From an uncultured Veillonellaceae bacterium (GTDB lineage Bacteria > Bacillota > Negativicutes > Veillonellales > Dialisteraceae): 64,000 nt of DNA. Positions 44,130 through 55,508 of this stretch are shown here, in pieces; positions within the stretch are counted from its first letter, which is position 1, and the number at the start of each line of letters is the position of its first letter. The stretch lies in NCBI GenBank assembly GCA_958348245.1, contig CATVYJ010000006.1:1-64000 (forward strand), given 5' to 3'. A program made the translations under genes and the position numbers. The notes beneath the pieces were generated by a model. It saw only the letters and a program-made list of their open reading frames with translations. It searched no databases and was not told where the DNA came from.

Positions 44130-44780
44130 TTGGACAAAATGATACAGAAGCCGTTTATCCTGCAGGAAGGCTATCCCTTCATTGGCGCGGCGGCGGCGGT
44201 GACGGTTCTTTTCGCGTGGCTCGGATGGTACTATGCGGCGGCGCCGTTTCTGGTGCTCGCCCTGTACTTCGCCTATTTTTTCCGCTGTCCGAAGCGGGTC
44301 ATCCCCGAAGGGGACGACATCCTCGTGTCGCCTGCGGACGGCACGGTCATGGCGGTGGAAGAGGACGTCATGGAAGACCTCTTTCTCGGAGAGAAGTGCC
44401 ACAAGATCACCATTTTCCTCTCCGTATTCAACGTACACACGAACCGCGCGCCCATGGAGGGGCGGATCTCGCTCATGTCCTACACGCAGGGACGGTTCCG
44501 CCCGGCCTATGCGGACGGCGTGGGCTATGAAAACGAGCGGGGGGCCATCGGCATCACCGGGAAGGACCGGTCCGTCCTGGTGGTGCAGATCGCGGGCATC
44601 CTCGCGCGGCGCGTCGTCCTCTGGAGCGAGCTGGGCCAGACGGTCCGCAAGGGCGAGCTCTACGGCATGATCAAATTCGGCTCCTGCACGGAGCTCTATG
44701 TGCCGGGCGACGTGGATATTCTGGTCAAAAAAGGCGATACGGTCTGCGGGGGCAGCACCATCGTAGGGAGGCTGAAATAA
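44130..44780 (+). CDS. psd: phosphatidylserine decarboxylase (short, archaeal/Gram-positive type)
   Basis: 216 residues. One or two hydrophobic segments (about 18-48) and SPADGTVMAVEED, CHKITIFLSVFNVHTNRAP are typical. The self-cleavage site is Gly184-Ser185 in IKFGSCTELYVP; the Ser becomes the pyruvoyl group. It makes phosphatidylethanolamine from the product of the next gene. A TTG start at 44130 is likely because AAGGAG is 8 nt upstream; an ATG three codons later is the alternative. Confidence 0.95.
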   Translation: MDKMIQKPFILQEGYPFIGAAAAVTVLFAWLGWYYAAAPFLVLALYFAYFFRCPKRVIPEGDDILVSPADGTVMAVEEDVMEDLFLGEKCHKITIFLSVFNVHTNRAPMEGRISLMSYTQGRFRPAYADGVGYENERGAIGITGKDRSVLVVQIAGILARRVVLWSELGQTVRKGELYGMIKFGSCTELYVPGDVDILVKKGDTVCGGSTIVGRLK

Positions 44781-45500
44781 GTGAATAAATCATGGATTGC
44801 CAACGCCGTCACGGCGACGAACGGATTCTGCGGCGCACTCTCCATCTTTATGTCCGTAGAGGGATTCTACGACGTCGCGGCCATGCTGATTCTCGTGTCC
44901 ATGGTGGCGGACTTCTTCGACGGCAAGACCGCCCGGGCGCTCCACACCACGGGGCCGCTCGGGGTAGAGCTCGACTCCATGTGCGACGACATTTCCTTCG
45001 GCATCGCGCCGGCGACGCTCCTCTATGCGTCCCAGCTCCGGGAATACGGCGTCATCGCGCTCGTGCCCTGCGCGCTTCTCGCCGTGTCCTGCGCGTTCCG
45101 CCTGGCCCGCTTCAATGTGAAGAGCAGCGAAGTGCACGGCTACTTCGAGGGCCTGCCCTGCCCGATGACAGGCATGATCACCGCCGGATACATCCTCTCC
45201 GGCGTGGTGCTCTGGCAGCCGGTCACGCTCGCGCTCATTCTCCTCGTGGCCTATCTCATGGTGAGCGAAGTGCACTATCCGGACAATAAAGGCGCCAGCG
45301 CGGACCAGCTCCACTGGCAGTCCCTCGTCTTCTGCCTCGCTCTCATGGGCGTGCTCACCTTCCTCGCGCCGTCCGCATGGTTTGCGGCGCTGTGCCTTGC
45401 GTTCATTCTCTTCGGCATCCTCAATACCTGGCAGAACCGCCGGAAAGCCGCGAGAAAGCGCAGAAGAAGACATCAGTCGGGAGACCATACGGGATCATGA
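44781..45500 (+). CDS. pssA: CDP-diacylglycerol-serine O-phosphatidyltransferase
   Basis: 239 residues, about seven to eight transmembrane segments. The CDP-alcohol phosphotransferase signature D-x2-DG-x2-AR-x8-G-x3-D-x3-D is complete in DFFDGKTARALHTTGPLGVE plus LDSMCD. It starts with GTG immediately after the psd stop. It makes phosphatidylserine, the substrate for psd. A basic tail (KAARKRRRRH) ends the protein. Confidence 0.95.
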   Translation: MNKSWIANAVTATNGFCGALSIFMSVEGFYDVAAMLILVSMVADFFDGKTARALHTTGPLGVELDSMCDDISFGIAPATLLYASQLREYGVIALVPCALLAVSCAFRLARFNVKSSEVHGYFEGLPCPMTGMITAGYILSGVVLWQPVTLALILLVAYLMVSEVHYPDNKGASADQLHWQSLVFCLALMGVLTFLAPSAWFAALCLAFILFGILNTWQNRRKAARKRRRRHQSGDHTGS

Positions 45501-46756
45501 ATTACACACTGGATATCATCATGCTGCCGGTGCAGTGGATCGTCATTTTTTTCACTGCCTACTACGTGCTGCTCGCCATCTTCGGGACATGGCATCCGAA
45601 AGAGAAGAAAATTCTCACGCCGAAAAACAAGTTTGCCATGGTCATTCCCGCACACAATGAAGAGATGGTGCTTGGTGATCTTCTGGACAATCTGAAAATG
45701 CTGAAATACCCGAAGGAGCTCTACGACGTGTACGTCATCGCGGACAACTGCACCGACGGCACGGCAAAGCTTGCCCGGAAACACGGCGCCTACGTCTTCG
45801 AACGGTTCAACAAGGAACTCGTGGGCAAAGGCTACGCCATGGACTGGGTATTTCCGAAAATCTTCGCCCTGGACAGGGGATACGACGCCTTCTGCGTTTT
45901 CGACGCGGACAATCTGGTGCATCTCGATTTCCTGCTGGAAATGAACAGCCGTCTCCTGAAAGGGCAGAAAGTGCTCCAGGGCTACCTCTCCGCGAAAAAC
46001 CCTACCGACTCCTGGGTATCCGGCACCTTTGCCATCGCTTTCTGGACGGTGAACCACCTGTGGCACCTCGGCAAGTACAACATCGGCCTCTCCACGGCTC
46101 TCGGCGGCACGGGCATGTGCATCGCCGCGGACATCGTGAAGAAATACGGCTGGGGCTGCGACTGCCTCACGGAAGACATGGAATTTTCCATGAAATGCCT
46201 CTCTCACGGCGTGCGCACCTGCTGGGTCCACGACGCCATCATCTACGACGAGAAGCCCATCAGCTTCATGGCTTCGTGGCGGCAGCGGAAACGCTGGGCC
46301 CAGGGCCAGTTCGACTGCGCGGAGCGGTACATTCCCATTCTGTTCCGGGAAGGCATCCGGCGGCGGAGCATCCGCATCCTCGACGGCATCATGCAGCTCC
46401 TGCAGAATTATTTCCTGCTCCTGTCCACCTTCTACGCCGTCATGACCTACATCAATATCTTCCACCCGTGCTTCACGGTCATCCTCTACAACGACAAACT
46501 CCTGCCGTCCCAGTTCTGGACCGCCGTGACCCTTCTGCAGTACATTCTGCCGTTCATCGTACTCCTGCAGATCAAGGTGCCGAAGAAAATCTGGGCCTAC
46601 TGGCTGCTGTATCCGGTCTTCATGTACTCCTGGATTCCCGTGACCTTCCTCGGATTCCTCGACCGGCATAAGAAAGGGTGGGTGCACACCATCCACACGC
46701 GGAGCATCCATTTCCAGGACGCCTCCCTCACGAGAAAGAAAGAAATCGACCAATGA
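45497..46756 (+). CDS. family 2 glycosyltransferase, membrane (chitin/hyaluronan-synthase-like)
   Basis: 419 residues. One N-terminal helix (about 9-29), then the GT2 domain: FAMVIPAHNEEMVLGDLLDN, VIADNCTDGTA, VFDADN (DxD) and LTEDMEF. The QxxRW-type motif appears as RQRKRWAQGQ, followed by four to five C-terminal helices. It polymerises or transfers a sugar across the membrane; product unknown. Overlaps the pssA stop (ATGA) and the surE start (ATGA). Confidence 0.9.
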   Translation: MNYTLDIIMLPVQWIVIFFTAYYVLLAIFGTWHPKEKKILTPKNKFAMVIPAHNEEMVLGDLLDNLKMLKYPKELYDVYVIADNCTDGTAKLARKHGAYVFERFNKELVGKGYAMDWVFPKIFALDRGYDAFCVFDADNLVHLDFLLEMNSRLLKGQKVLQGYLSAKNPTDSWVSGTFAIAFWTVNHLWHLGKYNIGLSTALGGTGMCIAADIVKKYGWGCDCLTEDMEFSMKCLSHGVRTCWVHDAIIYDEKPISFMASWRQRKRWAQGQFDCAERYIPILFREGIRRRSIRILDGIMQLLQNYFLLLSTFYAVMTYINIFHPCFTVILYNDKLLPSQFWTAVTLLQYILPFIVLLQIKVPKKIWAYWLLYPVFMYSWIPVTFLGFLDRHKKGWVHTIHTRSIHFQDASLTRKKEIDQ

Positions 46757-47523
46757 GACACATATTTCTCACCAACGACGACGGCGTGGAAGCCCCGGGC
46801 ATCAAGGCGATGGCCCGGGCTCTTTCCGCATCGGCGCGGGTCACCGTGCTCGCGCCTCACCACGGGCGGAGCTCCTGCTCCAGCTCCCTTACTCTGCACC
46901 AGTACCTCCGTGTATGGCCCAAAGACAGCTACGGCGAAAACATCACCGTCTACGCCTGCAACGGCACCACCGCGGACTGCTGCAAGATCGCCCTCGAATA
47001 CTGGCTGGCCGGCGACCGGCCCGATCTCATCGTCTCCGGCGTGAACAACGGGTACAACACGGGCAGCGACTGCCTCTACAGCGGCACCGTAGCGGGCGCC
47101 ATGGAAGGGACCTTCTTCGGCATTCCCGCGCTCGCCGTCTCCGCGGAAACCACGAAAAAGCCCGACTTCCTCGCCCGGGCGGCCGACTTCGCGCGGCGCG
47201 TGGCGGAGCGCTGCTTCGGGCAGCACCGCTATCCGGGCATCCTCAACCTGAACATTCCCGAAAGCGCGTCCATGACCTGGGACGACCTCCACGTGACCCG
47301 GCTCGGCCTACAGCGCTACGACAACGCCATCCGCGCCCTCAAAGACCCCTCGGGCCGCGTAGGCTACTGGCTCGCCGGCACCCCTGCGGGCGGCCACGCT
47401 CCCGACGAAGACGTCTACTGGGCGCACCGGGGCGAAGCGACCCTCACGCCCATCTTCTGGGACCAGACCGATACGGCCCGCCTCCTCGAAGTCGCGCATA
47501 TCGTCCGCGAACCGATTGACTGA
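46753..47523 (+). CDS. surE: 5'/3'-nucleotidase SurE
   Basis: 256 residues. FLTNDDGVEAPGI carries the metal-binding Asp pair (D9, D10), and SGVNNGYNTGSDCLYSGTVA the second metal/phosphate loop with Asn and Ser. SurE removes phosphate from nucleoside monophosphates, which fits loosely with guaB at the head of the operon. It is the last gene of the overlapping series. The promoter of tRNA-Leu lies in its final codons. Confidence 0.95.
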   Translation: MRHIFLTNDDGVEAPGIKAMARALSASARVTVLAPHHGRSSCSSSLTLHQYLRVWPKDSYGENITVYACNGTTADCCKIALEYWLAGDRPDLIVSGVNNGYNTGSDCLYSGTVAGAMEGTFFGIPALAVSAETTKKPDFLARAADFARRVAERCFGQHRYPGILNLNIPESASMTWDDLHVTRLGLQRYDNAIRALKDPSGRVGYWLAGTPAGGHAPDEDVYWAHRGEATLTPIFWDQTDTARLLEVAHIVREPID

Positions 47524-47545
47524 AATTCCGCCCGTGTGATACAAT
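47516..47545 (+). promoter_or_regulatory. promoter of tRNA-Leu
   Basis: TTGACT (47516-47521), 18-bp spacer, TACAAT (47540-47545) within an extended TGATACAAT. Confidence 0.8.
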
Positions 47546-47558
47546 AAGTCATCAGCGC

Positions 47559-47644
47559 GCCGGAGTGGCGGAATGGCAGACGCATCAGACTCAAAATCTG
47601 ACGGGGGCAACTTCGTGCGGGTTCAAGTCCCGCCTCCGGCACCA
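47559..47644 (+). tRNA. tRNA-Leu (anticodon CAA)
   Basis: 86 nt with encoded CCA and a long variable arm, as expected for Leu. Acceptor GCCGGAG/CTCCGGC, anticodon arm CAGACTCAAAATCTG (anticodon CAA, reads TTG), T-arm GCGGGTTCAAGTCCCGC. Confidence 0.97.
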
Positions 47645-47652
47645 GAAATTAC

Positions 47653-47684
47653 AACTCCATCGGTAAAAAACGGTGGAGTTTTTT
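47653..47684 (+). terminator. terminator after tRNA-Leu
   Basis: AACTCCATCG/CGGTGGAGTT (10 bp, one G-U) with an A-rich 8-nt loop and a T-run. Confidence 0.85.
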
Positions 47685-47771
47685 CGTGCATTTTTTTCGC
47701 AGAGCCTTTTCCTTCTTGTCACCACGCAGCAGGAAAAGGGGCAATAGGAAATGAATGGCAGCAAAGAAAAC

Positions 47772-47905
47772 GCGGAGAATTTCTGGGCGGAGAGATTGTG
47801 TGGAGACGGTGAAAAATAAAAAGCGGCGAATTTCTTTGCGATGAAAAATGAAAGGCAAACCATTCATTTGCGGCGGAAAATAAAGCGCGAAGAATTTTTT
47901 GCGGC
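47772..47905. repeat. degenerate direct repeats in an AT-rich intergenic region
   Basis: A gcg.(a/c)GAATTT.t.(g)GCG-like unit occurs at 47772-47790, 47823-47841 and 47887-47905. The last two also share an upstream GAAAA(A)TAAA stretch, giving ~33-bp degenerate repeats about 64 bp apart. The whole interval 47685-48004 holds no convincing gene and is much more AT-rich than its surroundings. Confidence 0.45.
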
Positions 47906-48004
47906 GTGCATTGGATATGCGGGAGCATGTCTTTTTCTTTTTTTCAAATTGATGGAAAATTTTCGATAAAATGAGGCGGGCATATTTAGAACGGGCGTTT
48001 TGCA

Positions 48005-48013
48005 TGATATAAT
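48005..48013 (+). promoter_or_regulatory. extended -10 promoter of uvrBAC
   Basis: TGATATAAT with a weak TTTAGA (47985-47990) 17 bp upstream. No LexA/SOS box is evident nearby. Confidence 0.65.
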
Positions 48014-48046
48014 ACGGACAGAATGAGAGGAAAGGAAGAAGAGGCC

Positions 48047-50155
48047 ATGGAATCATCCCGCATCAAACGACAATACCCGGAGCATATGACGCCTTTCACG
48101 CTGAAGGCGCCTTTTCAGCCCATGGGGGATCAGCCGAAGGCGGTGGCTTCGCTCGTGCAGGGGCTGCGCGAGGGGCAGTGGGCGCAGGTGCTGCTCGGTG
48201 CGACGGGCACGGGGAAGACGTTTACCATGGCGAAGGTCATCGAGGAGGTGCAGCGGCCCACGCTCATCATTTCTCCGAATAAGACGCTCGCCGCGCAGAC
48301 TGCCAGCGAGTTCAAGGATTTCTTTCCGGACAACGCGGTGTATTATTTCGTGAGTTACTACGATTACTACCAGCCGGAGTCGTACATCCCCTCGACGGAT
48401 ACGTACATCGAGAAGGATTCGTCCATGAATGAGGAAATCGACCGGCTGCGCCATTCGGCGACGATGGCGCTCTTCGAACGGCGGGACGTGATCATCGTGG
48501 CGTCTGTGTCGTGTATTTACGGCCTGGGCGATCCGGAGGACTACAGCACCATGGGGCTGTCGCTCCGGCCGGGGGAAGAGGTCACGCAGGAGGAGATCCT
48601 TGCGAAGCTCGTGTCCATGCAGTACCTGCGGAACGATCTGAATTTCACGCGGGACACGTTCCGCGTGCGGGGGGATACCATCGACGTTTTCCCCGCGGCG
48701 TCGAACAATACGGCGGTGCGCATCGAAATGTTCGGCGACGAGATCGACCGGCTGTCCGAGTTTGACGTGCTCACCGGAGAGACCGTGGCGGAGCGGAATC
48801 ACATCGCCATTTTCCCGGCGTCGCACTATGTGACCACATCGGAGAAGATGCGCCGCGCGCAGGTGTCCATCGAGGCGGAGCTGCAGGAGCGGCTGAAGGA
48901 GCTCCGCGCGAAGGGCCGGCTCCTCGAGGCGCAGCGGCTGGAGCAGCGCACGCGCTACGATCTGGAGATGATGCAGGAGGTAGGGTACTGCTCGGGCATC
49001 GAGAATTATTCCCGCCATTTTTCAAATCGGAAGCCCGGGGAGGCGCCGTTCACGCTGCTGGACTATTTCCCCGAGGATTATCTCATCATGATCGACGAGT
49101 CGCATGTGACGGTGCCCCAGCTCCGGGCGATGTACAACGGGGACCGCTCGCGGAAGACCACGCTCGTGGACTACGGCTTCCGCCTGCCCAGCGCGCTGGA
49201 CAACCGGCCGCTCACGTTTGACGAGTTTACAGAGCGCATCAACCAGATCATCTACGTGTCGGCTACGCCCGGCCCGTACGAGATGGGGGCGCAGACGAAC
49301 CTGGCGGAGCAGATCATCCGGCCTACGGGGCTGCTGGACCCGAGCATCGAGGTGAGGCCCATCGAGGGGCAGATGGACGACCTGCTGGGGGAAATCCACA
49401 AGCGGGAGGCGCTCCACGAGCGCGTGCTGGTGACGACGCTTACGAAGAAAATGGCGGAGGACCTGACGGATTTCCTCTCCGAAGTGGGCGTGAAGGTGCG
49501 GTACCTTCATTCGGACGTGGCGACCATCGAGCGGGCGGAAATCATCCGGGACCTGCGGGCGGGCGTCTTCGACGTGCTGGTGGGCATCAACCTGCTCCGG
49601 GAGGGGCTGGACATGCCGGAGGTGTCTCTCGTGGCCATCCTCGACGCGGACAAGGAAGGGTTCCTCCGGTCGGAGACGAGCATGATTCAGGTGATCGGCC
49701 GGGCGGCGCGGAACGAGCACGGCCACGTCATCATGTACGCGGACCGCATCACGGACTCCATGAAGCGCGCCATCGACGAGACGGAGCGCCGCCGGGCCAT
49801 TCAGGAGGCGTACAATCAGGAGCACGGCATCGTGCCTCACACCATCCGGAAAAAGGTGAAGGACCTGATCGACCTGACGAAAATCGAGGAGAAGCCCGCG
49901 TCGTACGGGAAGAAAGACGGCGGGGCGGACGAGCTCTCCGACGAGGAGCTGTACCGGCAGATGGTGGAGACAGAGAAAGACATGAAGCGCGCCGCGAAGG
50001 CGCTCGAATTTGAAGAGGCGGCCATGTGGCGGGATCAGCTGGCGAAGCTCCGGCAGCAGTGGAGCGACCGCTACGGCTCGCAGGCGAATGCCGCCATGAA
50101 GCGGCAGGCCAGCGCAAAGAAGCGCATTTCCCGCCCGAAGAAAAAGCATGTGTGA
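48047..50155 (+). CDS. uvrB: excinuclease ABC subunit B
   Basis: 702 residues. Walker A GATGTGKT, the beta-hairpin region YYDYYQPE that probes damage, helicase motifs DESHVT, and [17 protein letters not shown], plus the C-terminal UVR motif ([20 protein letters not shown]) that binds UvrC. I chose ATG 48047 because the ATG at 48023 is about 10 nt from the -10 box. First gene of the nucleotide excision repair operon uvrB-uvrA-uvrC; uvrA begins 13 nt after the stop. Confidence 0.98.
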   Translation: MESSRIKRQYPEHMTPFTLKAPFQPMGDQPKAVASLVQGLREGQWAQVLLGATGTGKTFTMAKVIEEVQRPTLIISPNKTLAAQTASEFKDFFPDNAVYYFVSYYDYYQPESYIPSTDTYIEKDSSMNEEIDRLRHSATMALFERRDVIIVASVSCIYGLGDPEDYSTMGLSLRPGEEVTQEEILAKLVSMQYLRNDLNFTRDTFRVRGDTIDVFPAASNNTAVRIEMFGDEIDRLSEFDVLTGETVAERNHIAIFPASHYVTTSEKMRRAQVSIEAELQERLKELRAKGRLLEAQRLEQRTRYDLEMMQEVGYCSGIENYSRHFSNRKPGEAPFTLLDYFPEDYLIMIDESHVTVPQLRAMYNGDRSRKTTLVDYGFRLPSALDNRPLTFDEFTERINQIIYVSATPGPYEMGAQTNLAEQIIRPTGLLDPSIEVRPIEGQMDDLLGEIHKREALHERVLVTTLTKKMAEDLTDFLSEVGVKVRYLHSDVATIERAEIIRDLRAGVFDVLVGINLLREGLDMPEVSLVAILDADKEGFLRSETSMIQVIGRAARNEHGHVIMYADRITDSMKRAIDETERRRAIQEAYNQEHGIVPHTIRKKVKDLIDLTKIEEKPASYGKKDGGADELSDEELYRQMVETEKDMKRAAKALEFEEAAMWRDQLAKLRQQWSDRYGSQANAAMKRQASAKKRISRPKKKHV

Positions 50156-50168
50156 TAAAGGAAACAAA

Positions 50169-53024
50169 ATGGAAAAAGGCATTGTCATACAGGGAGCGCG
50201 GCAGAACAATCTGAAGAACATCAGCCTCACGCTCCCGCGGAATAAACTCATCGTATTCAGCGGGCTGTCCGGCTCGGGCAAGTCGTCGCTGGCGTTCGAC
50301 ACGATTTACGCGGAAGGGCAGCGGAAGTACGTGGAGTCTCTCTCGGCGTACGCCCGGCAGTTTCTCGGGCAGATGAACAAGCCCGAGGTGGACAAGATCG
50401 AGGGGCTGTCCCCGGCGATTTCCATCGACCAGAAGTCCACCAGCCACAATCCGCGCTCCACCGTGGGCACGGTGACGGAAATTCACGACTACCTGCGCAT
50501 GCTCTACGCCCACGCGAGCCGGGCGTACTGCCCGAAGTGCGGCCGCCCCATCACGCGGCAGACGGTGGACCAGATCGTGGACGAGCTGATGAAGCTCCCC
50601 GAACGGACAAAGCTTCTCATTCTCGGCCCGGCGGCGGTGCAGAAGAAGGGGACTCATAAGAAACTCCTCGAAGAGCTGCGCAAGCAGGGGTACGTGCGGG
50701 TCCGCGCGGACGGGGCCATTTATTCCCTGTCGGACGCCATCGATCTGGAGAAAAATAAAAAGCACACCATCGAAGTGGTGGTGGACCGGCTCATCGTGCG
50801 GGAGGGCATTGTGAAGCGCCTCACCGACTCGGTGGAGACGGCGCTCAAGCTGGGAGACGGCCTGCTCGTGGCGTCCGTGGTGGACGGAGAGGACCTGCTG
50901 TTCAGCACGCATTTCGCCTGTCCGGAGTGCGGCATCTCGCTCCCGAAGGCGGAGCCGCGCATTTTCTCGTTCAATAATCCTTTCGGGGCGTGTCCGGCGT
51001 GCATGGGCCTCGGCTCGTCTCTCGAGGTGGATTTCCGGCGGGTGCTGCCCGATACGGCGCTGCCGTTCCGCCTCGGCGCCATCCGGCCTTTCCCGGTGAA
51101 CGGCGACAGCTGGCTCTACCGGCAGCTCGGGGGATTCCTTGCGCAGTGCGGCCTTACCATGGACAACTGCTACGACGACCTCACGGAGGAGCAGAAGGAC
51201 ATCTTCAAAAACGGCGGGGGCGAGCCCGTGACCTTCACCTATGAAAACATGCGGGGCGACGTAAACACGTACCGCCGCGTCTTCGAGGGCATCATCCCCA
51301 TGGTGAAGCGCCGCTACGAGGAGGCGTTCACAGACAAGATGAAGGAGGAGCTCGCGGAGTATCTCGTGGAGACGCCCTGTCCGGTGTGCCGCGGGGCGCG
51401 GCTCCGTCCGGAGAGCCTCGCTTTCCGCGTGGGCGGCAGGAATATCGCGGAAGTGTCGGACATGCCTGTGACGAAACTCCTCGATTTCTTCAGCCGCATC
51501 GAACTCACCGAGAAGGAAGCGAAAATTGCCGACCAGATTCTCCGGGAGGTGAAGAACCGGCTCCAGTTCCTCGCGGACGTGGGGCTGGACTATCTCACCC
51601 TGTCCCGGAGCGCGTCGTCCCTCTCCGGCGGGGAGGCCCAGCGCATCCGCCTCGCCACGCAGATCGGATCCGGCCTCGTGGGCGTGCTGTACATCCTGGA
51701 CGAGCCGTCCATCGGTCTGCACCAGCGGGACAACGACAAGCTCCTCGCCACGCTGAAAAACATGCGCGACCTGGGCAATACGCTCATCGTGGTGGAGCAC
51801 GACGAGGATACCATCCGCGCGGCGGACTGGATCGTGGACATCGGTCCCGGCGCGGGCGAGCACGGCGGGCGCGTGGTGGCGCAGGGCACCGTGGCGGACG
51901 TCGAGGCCGTTCCCGAATCGTACACGGGGCAGTACCTCAAGGGAAGCATGTACATCCCGCTCCCGAAGGAACGGCGGAAGGGAAACGGCTTCTACCTCAC
52001 CGTGCGGGGCGCGGCGGAGCACAACCTGAAGCACATCGACGTGCGGATTCCTCTCGGGGCCTTCACAGTGGTGACGGGCGAGTCCGGTTCGGGGAAATCC
52101 ACCCTCATCAACGACATCCTCTTCCGGGGCCTGTCGAACCTGAAGAACCATACGTACTACCGCACGGGGGCCTACGACGCCATCGAAGGGGCGGAGTATA
52201 TCGACAAGATCATCAACATCGACCAGCAGCCCATCGGGCGCACGCCCCGGTCGAACCCCGCCACATATACGGGCGTTTTCAACGACATCCGCGAGCTCTT
52301 CAGCCAGACGTCGGAAGCGAAGATGCGCGGGTACAAGCCGGGCCGGTTCAGCTTCAACGTAAAGGGCGGCCGGTGCGAGGCGTGCCACGGGGACGGCATC
52401 ATCAAGATCGAGATGCAGTTCCTCTCCGACGTGTACGTGCCGTGCGAATCCTGCCACGGCGCGCGGTACAACCGGGAGACCCTCGAAGTGAAATACCGGG
52501 GCAGAAATATTTCCGATGTGCTGAATATGACCGTGGACGAGGCCATCCCCTTCTTTGAAAATCATCCGAAGATCGTAAAGAAGCTGGAGACGCTGGCCCG
52601 GGTGGGGCTCGGATACATCCATCTCGGCCAGCCGGCGACCACCATGTCCGGCGGGGAGGCCCAGCGGGTGAAGCTCGCCACGGAGCTCATGCGGCGCTCC
52701 ACGGGAGGCACGCTGTACATCCTGGACGAACCCACCACGGGCCTCCACAGCGAAGACATCCGCAAGCTGCTCCTCATTCTGGAAGCGCTCGTCGATCAGG
52801 GCAACACGGTGGTGGTGATCGAGCACAATCTGGACGTGGCGAAGGTGGCGGACTATATCATCGATCTCGGGCCGGAAGGGGGCGACCGGGGCGGCGAGGT
52901 CATTGCCGAAGGGACGCCGGAGGACATCTGCCGGGCGGCCCGGTCCTACACGGGACAGTATCTCGCGCCGGTGATCGAGCGCACGCGGAAGCTCATGGAG
53001 GCGCACCATGATCGCGGTGAATGA
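50169..53024 (+). CDS. uvrA: excinuclease ABC subunit A
   Basis: 951 residues. Two ABC ATPase halves: [14 protein letters not shown] with signature [12 protein letters not shown], and [14 protein letters not shown] with signature [12 protein letters not shown]. There are zinc modules CPKCGRP, CPECGI/CPACMG and CEACHG/CESCHG. It scans DNA for damage and loads UvrB. ATG 50169 follows AAAGGA; an ATG seven codons earlier overlaps the uvrB end and is less likely. Overlaps uvrC by 17 nt. Confidence 0.98.
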   Translation: MEKGIVIQGARQNNLKNISLTLPRNKLIVFSGLSGSGKSSLAFDTIYAEGQRKYVESLSAYARQFLGQMNKPEVDKIEGLSPAISIDQKSTSHNPRSTVGTVTEIHDYLRMLYAHASRAYCPKCGRPITRQTVDQIVDELMKLPERTKLLILGPAAVQKKGTHKKLLEELRKQGYVRVRADGAIYSLSDAIDLEKNKKHTIEVVVDRLIVREGIVKRLTDSVETALKLGDGLLVASVVDGEDLLFSTHFACPECGISLPKAEPRIFSFNNPFGACPACMGLGSSLEVDFRRVLPDTALPFRLGAIRPFPVNGDSWLYRQLGGFLAQCGLTMDNCYDDLTEEQKDIFKNGGGEPVTFTYENMRGDVNTYRRVFEGIIPMVKRRYEEAFTDKMKEELAEYLVETPCPVCRGARLRPESLAFRVGGRNIAEVSDMPVTKLLDFFSRIELTEKEAKIADQILREVKNRLQFLADVGLDYLTLSRSASSLSGGEAQRIRLATQIGSGLVGVLYILDEPSIGLHQRDNDKLLATLKNMRDLGNTLIVVEHDEDTIRAADWIVDIGPGAGEHGGRVVAQGTVADVEAVPESYTGQYLKGSMYIPLPKERRKGNGFYLTVRGAAEHNLKHIDVRIPLGAFTVVTGESGSGKSTLINDILFRGLSNLKNHTYYRTGAYDAIEGAEYIDKIINIDQQPIGRTPRSNPATYTGVFNDIRELFSQTSEAKMRGYKPGRFSFNVKGGRCEACHGDGIIKIEMQFLSDVYVPCESCHGARYNRETLEVKYRGRNISDVLNMTVDEAIPFFENHPKIVKKLETLARVGLGYIHLGQPATTMSGGEAQRVKLATELMRRSTGGTLYILDEPTTGLHSEDIRKLLLILEALVDQGNTVVVIEHNLDVAKVADYIIDLGPEGGDRGGEVIAEGTPEDICRAARSYTGQYLAPVIERTRKLMEAHHDRGE

Positions 53025-54894
53025 CAAGATCCGCGCGAAGGTGGACGCTCTGCCGGACTGTCCCGGCGTGTACCGCTGGAAAGACAAAGACGGGAAAATC
53101 ATCTACGTGGGCAAGGCGGTGAACCTGAAAAACCGCGTGCGCTCCTACGTGAGAGAAGACAAGAACCGCTCGCCCAAAGTGGCCGCCATGATCCGCCATG
53201 CGGACGATCTGGACATCACCATGACCGCCACGGAGATGGAGGCGCTCATCCTCGAGTGCAACCTCATCAAGGAGCTCCATCCGAAGTACAACATTTCTCT
53301 CCGGGACGACAAATCCTACCCATACGTGAAAATCACGAACGAAGAATGGCCGCGCCTCTTCATCACGCGGAACATGCGGCGGAACGACGGGGCGCATTAC
53401 TTCGGCCCCTTTACGGACGTGGGGAGCCTCCACACCACGCTGCGCCTCCTCCGCAGGCATTACCCCATCCGTACATGCCGGAGCATGCGCGTGGACCGGC
53501 CGTGCCTGCAGTACCATCTCCATTTCTGCTGCGCCCCCTGCCGGGGCGGCTGCACCCGCGAAGCGTACGACGCCATCGTGAAGGGGCTGTGCGACATCTT
53601 TGAAGGACGGAGCACGGCCCTCGTGAAATCTCTCCAGAAAGACATGGCCGCCGCATCGGACGCGCTGGACTTTGAAAAGGCGGCGGAACTCCGCGACAAG
53701 ATCCGCGCCATCCAGAGCGTGCAGCAGCGGCAGAACATCGTCTCCAGAGAAGGGGACTGCGACGTGGTGGGCATGGCCCGCGACGGAGAGCACACCGGGC
53801 TCGAAGTGTTTTACATCCGCTTCGGACGCATGGTGGGGAAGGAAAATTTCAACATCCCCGACAGCGCGGGCGAGACCGACGCGTCCATCCTCTCGGGCTT
53901 CATCAAGGACTACTACGGAGCGGACGGCGCGGGCGCGCCGAAGGAAATCCTCGTGCCGGTGCTTCCGGACGACGCGGCGCTCCTCACGGAATGGCTGTCG
54001 CGGAAGCGCGGGAGCGACGTACGCCTCTACGTGCCCGAGCGGGGCTTCAAACGCCGGTTGAAAGACATGGCGCGGGCCAATGCGGAAAAATATCTCTCCG
54101 ACAAAAAGCTGCAGTGGGAGTACCGCGACGCGCGGGAGCAGGGGGCGCTCCGCACGCTGCAGGAAAAGCTCCGTCTGCCCCGCCTGCCCGAACGGATGGA
54201 ATGCTTCGACATTTCCCACAACCAGGGCGCGGAGACTACGGGCTCCATGGCGGTCTTCCAGGGCGGGCGGCCCGCGAAGAGCGAATACCGCAAATTCAAG
54301 CTGCGCACCACCCAGGGCACGCCGGACGATTTCAAATCCATGGCGGAAGTGATGAGCCGACGCTACGGCCATGAGAAAGACTGGCCCCAGCCGGACCTGA
54401 TCGTCCTCGACGGCGGCCTCGGCCAGCTCCACGCGGCGCTCCCCGTGATCCGCGCGGCGGGATGCACCGCCCCGGTGATCGGCCTGGCGAAGCGCATGGA
54501 GGAAATCTATACGGAAGACGGCGGCGATGTGCCGGTGGTGCTGGACCGCCATGATCCGGCGCTGCAGCTCCTCCAGTACATCCGCGACGAGGCGCACCGC
54601 TTCGTCATCACCTACCACCGCCAGTGGACGGCGAAGCGCAACGCCGAGTCCGTGCTGGACCACATCCCCGGCATCGGCCCCACGCGGCGGAACGCGCTCT
54701 GGCGGGCGTTCCGTTCTTTCGACGACATGAAGAACGCCTCCGTGGATGAGCTCGCGCAGGTGCGGGGCATGAACCGCCGCGCCGCGGAGAGCGTGTACCG
54801 CTTCTTCCGCATGGGGAAGGACGAGCGGCAGATGGTGGTGCAGGGCCTCGGGGCCGCGCTGGAGACGCCGGAAGAAACAAAGGCAGAATCCTGA
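53008..54894 (+). CDS. uvrC: excinuclease ABC subunit C
   Basis: 628 residues. The N-terminal GIY-YIG nuclease ([18 protein letters not shown], about 20-37) makes the 3' incision. A cysteine cluster ([17 protein letters not shown]) follows near 170, then a UVR motif (about 215-245), the RNase-H-like 5'-incision domain ([20 protein letters not shown]) and a C-terminal helix-hairpin-helix pair ([13 protein letters not shown]). It completes the uvrBAC operon. Confidence 0.98.
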   Translation: MIAVNDKIRAKVDALPDCPGVYRWKDKDGKIIYVGKAVNLKNRVRSYVREDKNRSPKVAAMIRHADDLDITMTATEMEALILECNLIKELHPKYNISLRDDKSYPYVKITNEEWPRLFITRNMRRNDGAHYFGPFTDVGSLHTTLRLLRRHYPIRTCRSMRVDRPCLQYHLHFCCAPCRGGCTREAYDAIVKGLCDIFEGRSTALVKSLQKDMAAASDALDFEKAAELRDKIRAIQSVQQRQNIVSREGDCDVVGMARDGEHTGLEVFYIRFGRMVGKENFNIPDSAGETDASILSGFIKDYYGADGAGAPKEILVPVLPDDAALLTEWLSRKRGSDVRLYVPERGFKRRLKDMARANAEKYLSDKKLQWEYRDAREQGALRTLQEKLRLPRLPERMECFDISHNQGAETTGSMAVFQGGRPAKSEYRKFKLRTTQGTPDDFKSMAEVMSRRYGHEKDWPQPDLIVLDGGLGQLHAALPVIRAAGCTAPVIGLAKRMEEIYTEDGGDVPVVLDRHDPALQLLQYIRDEAHRFVITYHRQWTAKRNAESVLDHIPGIGPTRRNALWRAFRSFDDMKNASVDELAQVRGMNRRAAESVYRFFRMGKDERQMVVQGLGAALETPEETKAES

Positions 54895-54900
54895 ATGGGA

Positions 54901-54922
54901 AACGCGCTCCGGCGCGTTTTTT
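54901..54922 (+). terminator. terminator of uvrBAC
   Basis: AACGCGC-TCCG-GCGCGTT then a T-run. Confidence 0.85.
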
Positions 54923-54957
54923 CTCTGCGTGTTACAATGAGACAAACGGAGGTGCCC

Positions 54958-55497
54958 ATGAAAAAACTGCTCGCTCTCATCGCGCTCGCGCTGGCGCTTT
55001 TCCTCGGAGGCGGCGCGTATTCGTACCATGTGCTCGCGCCCCTCGAAGCGGAGACGGACCGCGCGTGGGCCGCGGCGGACGCGGCCATCACCGCCCGGGC
55101 GGCCGCCGCGCCGGAGCTCATCGCGTTCATTCACTCGTATACGTCCCGCGGGCAGGAGGCGTTCCGCGCCGCAGAAGACGCGCAGAAACGGCTCGCCGCC
55201 GCACAGACGCCCGCCGCGCGCATGGCCGCGAGCGACGCCCTGTCTTCCGCTCTGGGGCAGCTCCTCGCCGCCGGCAGCCGGTACCGGTCCATCGTGGGCC
55301 ATCCCCGGTACTACGCGCTCACCACATCGCTGGCCGCGGCGGAAAATACTCTCGCAGTGGCGCGCCGGGACTACAACAACGCCGCCGAGCGCTACAACGG
55401 GGCGCTTCACTCCGCCCCGCAGCGTTTCTACGGCAGGATGCTCGGCTTCAGGGACGCGCCGTACTTCAAGACGCCCCGCATGAATGAAACGAAATAA
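54958..55497 (+). CDS. LemA-like membrane-anchored protein
   Basis: 179 residues with one N-terminal helix (about 3-22). The helical domain (ELIAFIHSYTSRGQEAF, ASDALSSALGQLLA, ARRDYNNAAERYN then FYGRMLGFRDAPYF) follows the LemA plan. The usual NLV before the first helix is replaced, so it is a divergent member. LemA function is unsettled. GGAGG precedes the ATG; a TACAAT -10 lies at 54933-54938. Monocistronic. Confidence 0.82.
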   Translation: MKKLLALIALALALFLGGGAYSYHVLAPLEAETDRAWAAADAAITARAAAAPELIAFIHSYTSRGQEAFRAAEDAQKRLAAAQTPAARMAASDALSSALGQLLAAGSRYRSIVGHPRYYALTTSLAAAENTLAVARRDYNNAAERYNGALHSAPQRFYGRMLGFRDAPYFKTPRMNETK

Positions 55498-55508
55498 AAG
55501 AACGCAGG

